NCBI RefSeq assembly: GCF_001640025.1
Contig: NC_031674.1
Coordinates: forward strand, 2,108,001-2,172,000
Length of the DNA stretch: 64,000 nucleotides
Direction of reading: 5' to 3'
From: Sugiyamaella lignohabitans
Taxonomy: Eukaryota > Ascomycota > Dipodascomycetes > Dipodascales > Trichomonascaceae
The notes below the pieces were generated by a model, which saw only the letters and a program-made list of their open reading frames with translations, searched no databases and was not told where the DNA came from. Shown piece after piece: positions 30,288-41,828 of this stretch (positions within the stretch are counted from its first letter, which is position 1; each line of letters opens with the position of its first letter). The position numbers and the translations under genes are program-made.

Positions 30288-32249
30288 ATGTAAGTTGATA
30301 CGGCCGTCTCATTAAGCCAGTGGATACAGCCTCTGGTTACAGACACGATTTTATGATGAAGAAAAATTTTTTAGACGTTAGACTTCTGACTCACGTTCAT
30401 GGAGAAACGCAAATTTTCATCTTTCCCCTGATTTATCATGTCTGGACGGGTTGCTAGTTTCTGTGGTCGAATGCCTCCGGCGGCTGGGGCTCCGCCCCAG
30501 ACCCTGGTTGCTACTGCTTCGCAGGAGTTGCTGGGTCTGAGACGCTACGACTCGAGCGTAGCGAGAGGAGCAGTGGGGGTCTGGGGCGCAGCCCCAGCCG
30601 CCGGAGGCAGGTCTTCAGTAGACGTCAGGTTACTAACAGAGCTCAGGTGTGGTGTTATTGGCCTTCTTTTGGCAGACCCTATGGGCATTGCCAGTGCCGA
30701 GTTGTTGGAAGGTACTCATTATCTTCAGCACCGAGGTCAGGATGCCGCTGGTATCATCACCAGTGGTCCTGGCGGCCGTCTTTACATGTGTAAGGGCAAT
30801 GGCATGGCCAGAGACGTTTTCACCCAGTCGAAGATGAACGGCCTTGTGGGTAACATGGGTATCGGCCATTTGAGATATCCTACAGCTGGTGGATTTGCCA
30901 ACTCCGAGGCTCAACCGTTTTACGTCAACTCGCCTTATGGCTTAGTACTTTCTCACAATGGTAACTTGGTCAATGCACCGGCTTTAAAAAAGTATCTCGA
31001 TGAGGATGTTCATCGTCATATTAACACAGACTCGGATTCTGAGTTGCTTCTTAATGTGTTTGCCAGTAAACTGCAAGAGACCAACAAAGTGAGAATCAAC
31101 GATAAGGATATTTTCACTGCTCTTAAGGGTGTTTACGAGATGGTTCGTGGTGCTTATGCTTGTGCTGGTATGCTGGCTGGATATGGTATTATCGGATTCA
31201 GAGACCCTCACGGCATTCGTCCTTTGGTTCTCGGATCGAGAACTCGTAAGGACGGTAAGAAGGATTATATGCTTGCCAGTGAAAGTATAGCATTAGATGC
31301 CATGGGTTTTAAGGAATGGTTCGATATTAAGCCAGGTCAGGCGGTTATCATTGACAAGCACAATATGACGCCGGTTCTGCAACAGATCGTGCCTGCTGAG
31401 GCCTATACGCCAGATATCTTCGAATATGTCTACTTTGCCCGACCCGATAGTGTTATGGATGGGATTTCTGTCTACAGATCTCGGTTGGCAATGGGTGATA
31501 GTCTGGCTAAGAACATTATTAAGAGATATGGAGGTCTTGATAAGGTCAAGGAGGCCATTGATGTGGTTATTCCTGTGCCTGACACATCTCGTCACTCGGC
31601 CTTACAAGCTGCTGTGACTCTGGACCTCCCCTATAGAGAGGGTTTCATTAAGAACAGATACGTTGGAAGAACGTTTATCATGCCCAACCAACAAGAGCGT
31701 CGGTCGAGTGTGCGTCGTAAGCTGAACGCCATGAGCCTTGAATTCTCGGGTCGCAATGTTCTGCTTGTAGACGACTCGATTGTACGTGGTACCACATCTA
31801 AAGAAATCGTGCAAATGGCCAAAGAAGCCGGTGCTAAAAAGGTATTTTTCGCGTCGTGTGCACCTGCCATCCGTCACAACCACATTTACGGGATCGATCT
31901 CGCCGATACGAAGGCTCTTGTCGCATATGATCGAGATGAGGAGTCTATTTCAAAGGAAATCGGTGCTGACGGGGTTTTCTACCAAGACCTCGACGACCTG
32001 ATTGCTGCCTGTAACGAGTCATCCCACAGCGGAGCCCACCAAGTCAACGTTGAGGGCTACGAAGTCGGTGTATTCACCGGTAACTACATCACAGGCGTTG
32101 AAGAAAGCTACCTCAGCTACCTTGAGGAAATCAGAGGCAAGAACCAACGTCTAAAAGAACTCGGCGATCGTGCCGACACCGCTGTATCGCAAGTGCTCGG
32201 TGAAGCCAAGGCCGAGGTCGATATCGGCCTCTACAACCAGGGCGACTAA
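30288..32249 (+). CDS. ADE4: Amidophosphoribosyltransferase, start codon split by an intron
   Basis: This catalyses the first committed step of purine synthesis (PRPP plus glutamine to phosphoribosylamine). Exon 1 contributes only AT (30288-30289). The 357-nt intron (30290-30646) has donor GTAAGT, branch TACTAAC and acceptor GCTCAG. Exon 2 (30647-32249) supplies G, giving M-C-G-V-I-G. Cys2 is the catalytic nucleophile that must become N-terminal. The product is 534 residues (yeast 510). It has HRGQDAAGI, the glutaminase motifs SHNGNLVN and RHINTDSDSE, and the PRPP-binding motif VLLVDDSIVRGTTS near residue 370. Unspliced RNA would read ATG-TAA. The intron holds a GC fold-back element (30472-30609). 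An alternative in-frame ATG at 30438 would read through the element into the enzyme but would bury Cys2. Confidence 0.96.
30472..30609. repeat. GC-rich fold-back element, copy B, inside the ADE4 intron
   Basis: A 138-bp element with TGCCTCCGGCGG and CCGCCGGAGGCA ends, lying wholly between the donor and the branch site of the ADE4 intron. The inner left hairpin is of the CTGCTTCGCAG subtype; the inner right is of the CGACTCGAGCG subtype, as in copy A. It contains no stop in the frame that leads into ADE4. Confidence 0.9.
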
Positions 32250-32305
32250 TCTCCCCTTGTATTTAGTAATGAATATAGAACTGTTTTTGCTGCTTTGTGG
32301 CCTAC

Positions 32306-32481
32306 TGCCTCCGGCGGCTGAGGCTCCGCCCCAGACCCCGTGGCTCCTCTCGCTGCGCTCGAGTCGGGCGTTGCGGTCGCAACTACCGCTTCACCAGACG
32401 CTGCTGGGACCGTGACGTAACGACTCGAGCGCAGCGAGAGGAGCCGGGGGGTCTGGGGCGCAGCCCCAGCCGCCGGAGGCA
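32306..32481. repeat. GC-rich fold-back element, copy C, 3' of ADE4
   Basis: A 176-bp element starting 56 bp after the ADE4 stop. Its outer ends are standard. The inner arms are of the CTCTCGCTGCGCTCGAG subtype. About 50 bp of unrelated sequence forms the loop between the arms. Confidence 0.9.
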
Positions 32482-35400
32482 CGGTCACCGGTGCGGGGTG
32501 GCGACGGTAGGTTGCGGTGTGGGCCCGGCGGCGCAGGTACAGTGGTTGCCGGTCAGATGGCCATTATGAGGTAATTTGGAGGGTCGTTACTTTTTTGGCT
32601 GTTGCTGTATGTTATTTTTATTAACCTGTCTTATTATAATTATAATATATTACCAGCTTTGCATTGGTGGGTATCTATATACAAATTTATAGGACGCTTA
32701 ATGTATATATGTATATATGTATTATATGAATAAATGTAGTACGGTGCGTCTATGTGACTGACTATGTGAATATGCTGGATGTATAAAATAAATGTATATA
32801 AAATATTGCTATTGGGTGCCATTGTGGTTTAAACTATAGCGCAAAAGTAACGTTGCCGCCTTTATCTGGGGTTAGATTGTGTGCCGTGTGTTTCTAGTGT
32901 GTTTCAGTCGTTTCCAGCTCGCTCATCCCGTCATGGCTATTTTATAAAAATGCATGGTCTCCTAGCTCTGTAAGCTGCTGCTGGATTAGGAGACTCCTGA
33001 ACCTCATAAGTCACAGTCAGGGGTTCCTTAAACCTGTTACTGGGACCACTTTTTCTCGTATGTTGGGTGTTCCCAACTCCTGAATGGAAAAAGATGTAAT
33101 GTATGTATGTGTAATGTATTAGACAATGCGTCAAGTATGGTTTCTAATCACGTATAAACCACGGTGCAAACGCGTTACCACCAGAACCGTGTTATTTACA
33201 TGTCTCCTGTTCAGGCAGGTATACTGACAGGTCAACCGGATCTCATTTACACTAATCTGGATACCTACATCTGTATACAGCTGTATACCCCGAGAAGGAT
33301 TGATAGATCAGTTACAGCGGCCCATCCATGTAGCTTAAAAATATATAATATATAAAATATTACTATTCTGGTAGTCCGTCATCTTTTCGTCGTCGCCGTT
33401 GGTACCGATTAGTGCCGAAAGAGGTAGTATTAGCAGTCAAAGCAGCAGTAATAATGGCGGTGAAAATAGAAGTCGAACAACAGTTGACGCGGTGTTTAAC
33501 AGATCTAAGTTATAGTAACTTTGAAATCGATTTCAGAACGGGAGACGTCATTCCGAGTGCAATTTCTCAATTTGAGATCTAAAGATAAAACTAAATAATT
33601 ATTTTGTCGTTTAAAAAAAATAGTCGAGTCTGAAACTTGTCACGTTTCAAACCAGACTAACTAGAATAAACCTGGAGCACCAGTCCAACGTGGAGAATCA
33701 ATATAGGCAGTCTAACAAGAACGTTGAAACAGGGTCATAACGGGACCTGTCGCTCTGTTTCAGGGAGTAGTATTGGATCTGCGGCCCGTCATGCTCTGGC
33801 AACCCATGGCAGCACCTTTTTTTTTTTGAAACCCACGCCGCTCTAATATGCCCAGGTAACTCTCTCTCATAAACCCCACCTGTCGGTTCCTGCACTGCAA
33901 ACGTTTAATTGTCTCAGTTGTACCTGGCTGTAGCAGACTGTCTATCTGCGCTGGGGTCGGTATTGGTCGGAAAGTGGGGTTTATATTTTTTTTTTTTATT
34001 TTGTTATTTTCTTGCCCATTGGCACCTGTTTATAAATGCCGTTGAGGCAAGTTTCTGCAACTAACTGAAAATGACTACTGTGTAGCTAGCTATATTTTTT
34101 AGACCGCTAGTATCTGTCGAACTTCTTGACAGCCTAACCGCAGTAAAGTCGAGGCGGAATCTCGATAGTGGGAGAGGAGCGGAGAAACACACATTTCTAT
34201 GGTAGCGAAATACCCCGATCGAGCGGGGTTTGCCGTGTATCTTCAAGTACCCAGTTAAATGAAGGCTTAACTGACTTGATATGCTGGTACCAGCTACTTC
34301 GGAAGGTGGATAATTTAAAATTCTTTCTGGAAACATTCTTTGCATGTAACCCGAGCATCATTTGGCGATTTCCGGACTGCTTTGAGAAGGGAACTGCAGA
34401 TCTCAACCTGCACTGTCTTCAGACAGTCTTTGGTGCATTTACAGCTGTAGCATGCTTTGGGCCTGTTACTGCTTTGAATGGTTATTTACCAACAGGTTCA
34501 GGCACAGTAATTCGTGGTAATGCTAATGCTTTCCGCAGGGGTGCAATTTCTGTATATCTCGGGTATTCGGCTCAAACGAGTGAGACCTTTAACCTGTTTT
34601 TTTGACCTGCTTGACCTGCTCGACCGACTTAACTAGTATGTTATATTATATTTGTATGTTTTTAGAGATGGTACGTCTGGCTCGTAACTGCTTTGAGAGA
34701 TGTTACAGATTTGGGGCGTTGATGTGCTAAATCGTTAAAGTGAATATAACATACTAAATAAATCCCAATCATATGAACGAAGGTATTGGTATGTTACAAG
34801 CTGCTACGGCTCTAAGAATTGCAGATTATCCATGATAAACCAAACTAATTAGCAACCAGGTACAATTGCTTGTATGCTGCTACTACTAGTACTGGCTACC
34901 TAAGGGCGTATCCGATTTCTGTACGTTATTCTACTTCTATATATACTTTTAGCTCAACATTTACACTAGAGCGTATACAATTTATTGATTTCCTTGCTTG
35001 CTTGCTCTTAAGACTTGATTAAATTTAGGCATGTCCACATAAACATAAGATTTACAACTGCTGAAACTGTAATCTTAAATTTTTATTTTTGTAATATTAG
35101 TATAGTGAGATTTGTCTATTCTGGGGTTATTAGACTAACACAGAGGTCGTAACAGTGGCTTTCATTCGGGTGCTTGCGGGTTCTTGCAGTTAGTTTCCAT
35201 CTGTGTAAGATCTCATGAGATCAGTCAGATCATCATCAATTGTGCCGAGACTGCCAGATCCTAGCAAATGGTCCCGACAGATCAATGACCTATTTGGGTC
35301 TTTGAGCCTTTAATACTTTTGTACCAGTAGTTCCCGCAAACAAATACTTACTACTAGGTTCGTATAATGCACAATTTACAAATTTGTGTCAAGCACAGAC

Positions 35401-36811
35401 TATACATGCATACTAATATATATCCTTTATTTACTGTGCCTATAAAAAACGGTAAAACGTTAATTTTCGACAAACAAGGTTTTTTTTATTCTTGTTGTTC
35501 AGTTCAAGTATGTAAGGCATCATCAAATTTAGCCCTATTGGCTTGTTGTGTAGTCTATTACGTATTGTAACAGTGGATAAATGTTCGGATAATTTGTTGA
35601 TTTTCACACATGTTGACGTTTTTTTTTTGCTCGCTTGGTTTTGTTTACCTATACAAGATCGTAGTGTATCGCCAAAGCAAATAGCATTGCACCGTCGCCG
35701 ATAACGGTTCTTCAAGGGACGCCTTGAAATGCGCCGGATCTAGATCGAGGCGCAAATAGACGAAATGCCGACCGGCCATGGCGCTTGTAGACGGCGGCTC
35801 AAGTCCGACACACTTGACATCACCACCATGAGATTAACAAAAGCCGAATGGATTGCCAAGGTCTGATGACTCGCAAACCAAGCCAGCTATCCCCGCCTGA
35901 ATGCAATATGAAATTGATGACAGAAGGAGATCACACGATTATCGAGATCGCTCCAGTCAGACATATCAAGCAATAATCATAATAATAATAATTATAACCT
36001 CACATAGAGTAACCTCCTCACCAAGTGACCTCACTGGGGAATAGTTACCGCCGGGTAATTTCATTTCATATACAGCCTATAAAAAAAAGCTGCTAGTTTT
36101 TCTACTACACTAATGCTTGCATCTGCAGATTATCTGCATGGTCTACTGCACTGTTTCACTGTTTACAGGCAGTGTTTATAATATTTCTCTCCGTGAACCA
36201 TACCCTATGCAAGTTTAATGTGTCCCATGCTTTTTTTTGCAGATTTCAGATCTGGGTGCCTGAAAGGGAAATAATAAATTAAAAAAGAAACTCCTCCAAG
36301 TAGTCGTCAAAGCTGCACATCTTGGATAGAGGTGGTGGATTTGTGGAAGTGTGAGATACGAGTATGGGATCAGAGTATTACAATACGAGATTCGGATCTT
36401 GATAAGTGGAAAAAAAACCGTGGGCAATGAATTTTGACGAGATGGTTAGAGGGTGACTATCTATTTGGAACTTGTATCGCTCTCATCAGCTAATGATATA
36501 TAAAAAATGTTGGTAGCCATAGCAGGTTAGACTTGGGCTCCTCGGCCGTTGCGGCGGCCGTTGGCTCTAGCCATTTTGGCTTCCTACTACTAATGCTAAG
36601 ACCGACATTTGTTTACTTATTACTTGTTGCTGTCTAGTCATGTACTCCTCTCATCATAGATCCGAGTGTCTTACTGTTGACGTAAGAAATCTACCGCAAA
36701 GACGATTAGTTTCGGTTTATTTTTCACTCGCGGCTGCTGATTCTGGTAGCGTTTCTGCTGTTACTGCGTGCTGCGGATGTTCTTGCTGCTGCTGCTGCTG
36801 CGTGCTCTACC
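32482..36811. other. Gene-poor interval downstream of ADE4
   Basis: I find no gene that I can support in these 4.3 kb. Open frames (for example 34168-34605 and 33698-33895) have no recognisable motifs. AT-rich TATATGTA repeats occur at 32700-32730. Poly(T) runs occur at 33818-33827, 33987-33997 and 35621-35629. A more GC-rich patch lies at 35690-35960. I found no tRNA B box or spliceosomal RNA motif. Two short frames look protein-like but unsupported: about 36 codons ending near 33510, and a minus-strand 15-codon Arg/Gly-rich frame near 36530-36580. Confidence 0.4.
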
Positions 36812-36903
36812 ATGCTGGTCTAATATGCTGGTCTAATATGCTGGTCTAATATGCTTGGTCTAATATGCTGGCCTAATATGCTGGTCTAAAATGCTGGTCT
36901 AGT
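36812..36903. repeat. 13-bp minisatellite, seven copies
   Basis: Seven tandem copies of ATGCTGGTCTAAT with minor variants; one copy is 14 bp and two have single substitutions. A (CTG)n-like run, 36784-36800, precedes it. It is noncoding as far as can be seen. Confidence 0.9.
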
Positions 36904-39166
36904 ATGCCGCTATACCATACTCGATACTAGTTCTACATCCCTACTTTTCCTGCTACTAAAAAACTCGACAGTGCTGGCATGTCATTCACACGTCTATAGG
37001 CTATTAACCTGACACCCCGTGAATTATAAACCCCACCTCCACACTATTGTACAAAATTCTGATAATCTCCTTTATTAATCATATTACTAGCAGACTACGG
37101 CTCGAACTAATAAAACGAGCCGATTTACTGCACCAACCAATATATGACAGAAGTAAACTTCCATTGTTGATCGGTGCCTTAAAACCCAAAATTTATTTTT
37201 TTCAAAAGTGGTGTATTTTATTTTTGTATTTTGCATGGTTGCGGCTATCTCGTTAGGAAATTACCTAAACCCAGATCAGTTACTTATCGGAGTGGTGCAT
37301 AAACTGGAAATAATTTTATTGTAGCTTCATTTGATATATAAGATGGATACTCGCTTCAATTTCGGTTTATTGTGAATTAGACCATTCATTCATTGTAAGT
37401 ATGAGAACTGGGGTGGTATTTAGTGAGGGTCCATGAGAAGTGTATTGGAGTGAGTGACTTGAACTTTAATAATGGCATGGAAATGGCAATGGAAATAGCG
37501 ATTTGCTCAGTGATTTGGTAGTGGGACAGTGATCTAGGAGTTAGATCAATACTTAACCTGATTTGTGGCTTTATGTTGTTTGAGGCATTGACATTCATTG
37601 GACTGAGAGGTATTGGAAGCATAAATGAAGAAACCTGCAGTTTATGGATGAAAGAGGGATATTTCAGATCACAGCTGGTTCTGAATTGATATCTCTTTTA
37701 ATTCAATAAACTACGGAGCCTCATTCAGGAGCTGGCATGCTCCAAAAACAAGTCAATATCAAATGCACATCAAGCCACCCCCACTCAACCTAGTATTCCT
37801 CCCAAACGTCCCTATCAGGTCTCTATTTACCATACTAGTTCGTTCGCATTTCACATTGTCAATTTCCTAATGGTTTCTCACTGCTCCTCACTGGTCTCTC
37901 ACTGCTATCTATCATAGATATATCCCCACCGTGAAATTCACGATAACGCCGCGTCAAACCCAGAAATGGAATTTTCTAAACATTCAACCGGCAACGCGCT
38001 TCTAACGCGTTCTGCACACGTGAGAAGTGGGGCATAAAATGAGATGCAGCTTAATCTAACCGAGACGCAGAAAGCAAACAAACAACCGCAAGGTACGCTC
38101 GCTATACACTCAATCCGCAAATACGGCGATTTTCATGTAAGTTCCACAGTTGTTATTGTTGTGATAGCGGGTCTGGTAGTTCTAATTCCATTTCCTGACT
38201 GTGGCCCAACCCGAACCTCTGTCATTTTGTGTAACGATTCCTTGAGTTGGGGTGTGACATTGTACAGATGGGTTTGTCTTTATGGTCAATTGGAATGAAT
38301 ATTAGCTCTTAGACCCCACCGGAGAAACTACACGAAACTATACTTCACCCAATAGTTTCGATGACATGCTGCTATCTCTAGTACCTTTGTTTATTCCGAT
38401 AACAATGGGTCTAGTAAAGGTTTCAAGCCAAAAAGTTCTAAACTAACAATCTCTTAGATAAAACAACAGCGATCCCAAACGTGACGTCATGTAAGTATCC
38501 AATCATCAGCAGCACCCAAAATTCCCGATCGATCTCTATATCCAGGTGACCCAGACCACAGACAATCAACACATCTTGTCATAGTTACCCCACTACTTCT
38601 TTTTCCAATTGATGTGATGATTTTTTTACTTCATCTTAGACTCAAAGGTGATCATCATTCCTGGACAGATGCGTTGCATATTATATGTACGGCTGCCGGA
38701 TGTCAGTTACCTAATCCGTGTCGAAATCAACAAAAGAGTACGACGACAAAGACAGACAGTTGATTTAGCGGTCAGGGCGTCACTTTTAGGCGTCAAGAGA
38801 ATTAAAATAGTTAATCGTGCAACCAGCAGTCAATCAGCAGGCGCTTAGCATCTATACAGTAGATCTTCCCCAAAGCAGGGTCTTAGAATACAAAGGATAA
38901 TTTCCCATTTGGGTATGCTTCCTTTCCTTTATATTGCTGATTTAGGCGGGCCCAGATTGTTTATCCATATATGAATCGCTAACAGACTATGTTTTAGTTT
39001 TCTTTGAGTTTTATTATTCTTAGTTTGTGTTTCAGTCTGGTTTGACTATTATTATTATTTTTTTTTTCTTTTCATTTTTTTTCACTTTTCATTATTATTT
39101 TCAGTTATTTTTTTCAGTTTGGTTGGTTTTGTTTGTGAGACACACATTCACAGGTCTGACTGAAGA
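36904..39166. promoter_or_regulatory. Long upstream region of MIH1
   Basis: About 2.3 kb before the MIH1 start. Between 37980 and 38040 it holds an ACGCGT MluI-box core (38005-38010) and a CACGTG E-box (38017-38022). A CRE-like TGACGTCA palindrome lies at 38482-38489. Splice-like signals occur at 38137 (GTAAGT), 38443-38457 (CTAAC...TTAG) and 38491 (GTAAGT). The last 180 bp before MIH1 are T-rich, as in a long yeast promoter or leader. These are motif matches only; no gene other than MIH1 can be supported. Confidence 0.4.
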
Positions 39167-41374
39167 ATGATTGATTTGGCTTTTTCTCCCATAGCAAGTC
39201 ACCGCACTGGTGCTGTTACTGCTAATGGTAGTACCAGCTCTAAATTTGAGCATGCTCAGATGATGTCTCACAGCTTACAATCGTTATTATTTCAAGGATC
39301 TCCTTCTCGGGGACAATCTCCTTGTCGTTCTTCTTCCGATATGATTGATTCATCACCGGTATCCAAATCAAAGCAGCAGCCTGGCTTGTTTTCTGCATCA
39401 TTATCAGCATCTTCATCGTCAAGATCTTCCAGCTCTTCAAGTGTTCATAGTTTTGCTAGTTCTACTTCTGTTACCAGCTCTTCAAGCATGTCAAGCATGT
39501 CAAGTTCATCCAGCTCTGTTTCTGTGTCTATGTCAAATACTAGCAGCAGCAGCAGCACCACCACCACCACCAGTATCACTACTAGCAACAACATGGGCAT
39601 TACTAGTAATAGTACTAGTACTAGAACTGGTTTGAATCGTAACAACTCAACTCCACAACTGACCATCAGCACAAAATCTACAAGCACTCCATGTTTAATT
39701 TCTTCCCCAACTACATCTGCACTGGCTGCAGATATGTCGCAAAATTTCCACATCGACAAGACCCCATCTTTACCTACTCCAAGAAGAAACTTGTTTCAGT
39801 TCCCAAAAGCCAATCGTTCTTTTGCTCTCCGTAGAGCCGCTACTACTACCTCGGCGACTCTCAGTACTATTCCATCGTCTCCTATGTCTATGGATATGGA
39901 CCAAGATCACGATGAACATGATTCATCACCTCTTCCTCATAAACCAGTTAATACTGAGATGAAGCCACCAGCATCGTCGTTGTCGCAAATCACTAATTCT
40001 ACCTTTGCATTAAAACCAACTGTCACTCCTACTTCATCTGTCAAACCCAAGCCATTTGCAATGGCCAGAATGAAATCTCTTTCAAATGCATCTTTTCTCA
40101 TCAACTCCAAGCCCCAATTAATTCCTATTCAACATGATCTTACTCCTTGTGGTACTAAGCATTCTGCATCTCCCTTGTCCAACACATCGATTTCAACACC
40201 CAATCTTCCTGGTGCTATCAACCTTCCAACAACACCAACAATTCCTGATTCGTCGCCTGATACCTCGATCAATAGCTTATTTGCACCTTCTCCAGTAGCT
40301 CAACGAATTGGGAGGGGTCAAAAGTGTAAATCTGCTTTGTACATAACTCGTGGTGCCCCTGCCACCCGCGACTCTTTCAAAGCACCCCGTCCTGGACTTA
40401 CTCGTAATGCCAAAGTAAGAAGAACTCACTCCATGTTTCAACATCCTGAAGAGTTCTTGTCGGAAGAGCTTAACGAGGAGAAGGAGGTCGAGCAGGCTTC
40501 TATTATCGCTTCTCCTATTATTGATGATGACCGTCAGTCTTTTCTTGCACAAGAAAACTGTTCAATTGCTACTTTCACAGTCAAAGAGGATCCTTTTCGC
40601 CGTATTGGACGCGAGACTCTCTGTGAGATTCTTGATGGCAAGTACAACAACGTGTACGACCGTTTTCTCATCATTGACTGTCGGTTTGAGTACGAGTACG
40701 AGGGTGGTCATATCGACGGTGCTATAAATATCAACAGTAAGGACTGTTTGGAAGAGTCGCTTCTTGCTAATGTCGACACAAACAAACCTAATGAAAAGCT
40801 GTTGTTGATTTTTCACTGCGAGTACTCCGCACACCGTGGTCCCCGTATGGCAATGCACCTACGTAAGTGTGACCGTCACTTGAACCAGAAAAACTATCCC
40901 CGTCTCCACTATCCAGACATTGTTATTCTTCAGGGTGGTTACTCACATTTTTTTGAAAAAAATGTCGACAGATGTGTGCCCCAGAGATATGTCGAGATGA
41001 ACGATGCTTCACATGCTCAGACTTGTGAACGTGAAATGGGCAAGTTTCGCAGAAACATGAAGTTCTCTCGCTCTCAAACTTATACTTTTGGAAGCAACTC
41101 TAACTCTACCGGGTCCATCACTACTACAACGATTAATAGCTCGGTTAACATTGATCTCGGAACTCCCTGTGCCAATGCCGTTTCTGGTAAACGCATTGAC
41201 AACATGCTTTCGGACTTTCGATTCCCTCTTCGCGAACAGAATATGAACACTACACCCACTGGGCCACCCTCTCGCAAGGCTGCCACAAAGCTTGCTAGCT
41301 TCAATGACTTTATGGACAGTCCCACCTCCCAGCCGCCACAATTCAATGTTTGTGCGCAGTTACGATTTGCTTAA
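39167..41374 (+). CDS. MIH1: Cdc25-family mitotic inducer phosphatase
   Basis: Mih1/Cdc25 removes the inhibitory tyrosine phosphate from Cdk1 and promotes entry into mitosis. The 735-residue product has a long low-complexity N-terminal regulatory region rich in Ser/Thr/Pro, with Ser and Thr homopolymer tracts near residues 80-150 and many S/T-P sites. The rhodanese-like catalytic domain lies at about residues 475-640. It contains RFLIIDCRFEYEYEGGHI and the active-site loop HCEYSAHRGPR; Cys551 and Arg557 form the CX5R signature. The C-terminal tail of about 90 residues includes a tract near FGSNSNSTGS. The start is the first ATG after a T-rich leader. A GC half-element lies 244 bp after the stop. 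Confidence 0.96.
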   Translation: MIDLAFSPIASHRTGAVTANGSTSSKFEHAQMMSHSLQSLLFQGSPSRGQSPCRSSSDMIDSSPVSKSKQQPGLFSASLSASSSSRSSSSSSVHSFASSTSVTSSSSMSSMSSSSSSVSVSMSNTSSSSSTTTTTSITTSNNMGITSNSTSTRTGLNRNNSTPQLTISTKSTSTPCLISSPTTSALAADMSQNFHIDKTPSLPTPRRNLFQFPKANRSFALRRAATTTSATLSTIPSSPMSMDMDQDHDEHDSSPLPHKPVNTEMKPPASSLSQITNSTFALKPTVTPTSSVKPKPFAMARMKSLSNASFLINSKPQLIPIQHDLTPCGTKHSASPLSNTSISTPNLPGAINLPTTPTIPDSSPDTSINSLFAPSPVAQRIGRGQKCKSALYITRGAPATRDSFKAPRPGLTRNAKVRRTHSMFQHPEEFLSEELNEEKEVEQASIIASPIIDDDRQSFLAQENCSIATFTVKEDPFRRIGRETLCEILDGKYNNVYDRFLIIDCRFEYEYEGGHIDGAININSKDCLEESLLANVDTNKPNEKLLLIFHCEYSAHRGPRMAMHLRKCDRHLNQKNYPRLHYPDIVILQGGYSHFFEKNVDRCVPQRYVEMNDASHAQTCEREMGKFRRNMKFSRSQTYTFGSNSNSTGSITTTTINSSVNIDLGTPCANAVSGKRIDNMLSDFRFPLREQNMNTTPTGPPSRKAATKLASFNDFMDSPTSQPPQFNVCAQLRFA

Positions 41375-41828
41375 TGATAACGACGAACCGCTTCTTTTTA
41401 TCTCCAACTTCAATTTGCATTTTTTTACCCCATCTGGCTGGCTGGGTCTACTAGATGATGAACTTCTCCAGACTTTTTTTTTTGCGTGTTTCTTCTTGCG
41501 ACATGGCTCCTTGTTTTTCTATTACCCCCTGATCGCTTATTTATTTCCAGCATTAGCATGACTTGATGTCAATAATTATTAATTAAAGTTCGTACTGATA
41601 ATATGTTCTTGGGACCAGTGCCTCCGGCGGCTGGGGCTCCGCCCCAGACCCCGTGGCTCCTGCTTCGCAGGAGATACTAGGGGGGTCAGTAGTAATGATC
41701 TGTAGTGGAACGATGGTCAAAACTATGAGTCCCTATGTGATATATGTCAGATATTATTCACTCATCATTATTAATCATTAGCAGTATTGCTATGCTACTG
41801 TCATATAAATATAATACAGGTCCCGAAT
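41375..41828. other. Convergent 3' region of MIH1 and THOC7
   Basis: About 450 bp between converging stop codons. It contains T-rich sequence after MIH1, the left half-element at 41619-41680, and an AT-rich segment 41740-41828 towards THOC7. No gene is seen. Confidence 0.5.
41619..41680 (+). repeat. GC element, solo left arm D
   Basis: The left arm only: TGCCTCCGGCGG, hairpin CTGGGGCTCCGCCCCAG, then hairpin CTCCTGCTTCGCAGGAG. It stops shortly after the second hairpin with no matching right arm nearby. The corresponding right arm of the same inner subtype is found at 42964-43019, beyond THOC7. Confidence 0.85.

Noticed and set aside
34168..34605. 145-codon plus-strand frame in the gene-poor interval
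   Set aside because: Composition is unlike a conserved protein, and overlapping frames of similar length exist on the other strand; most likely chance.
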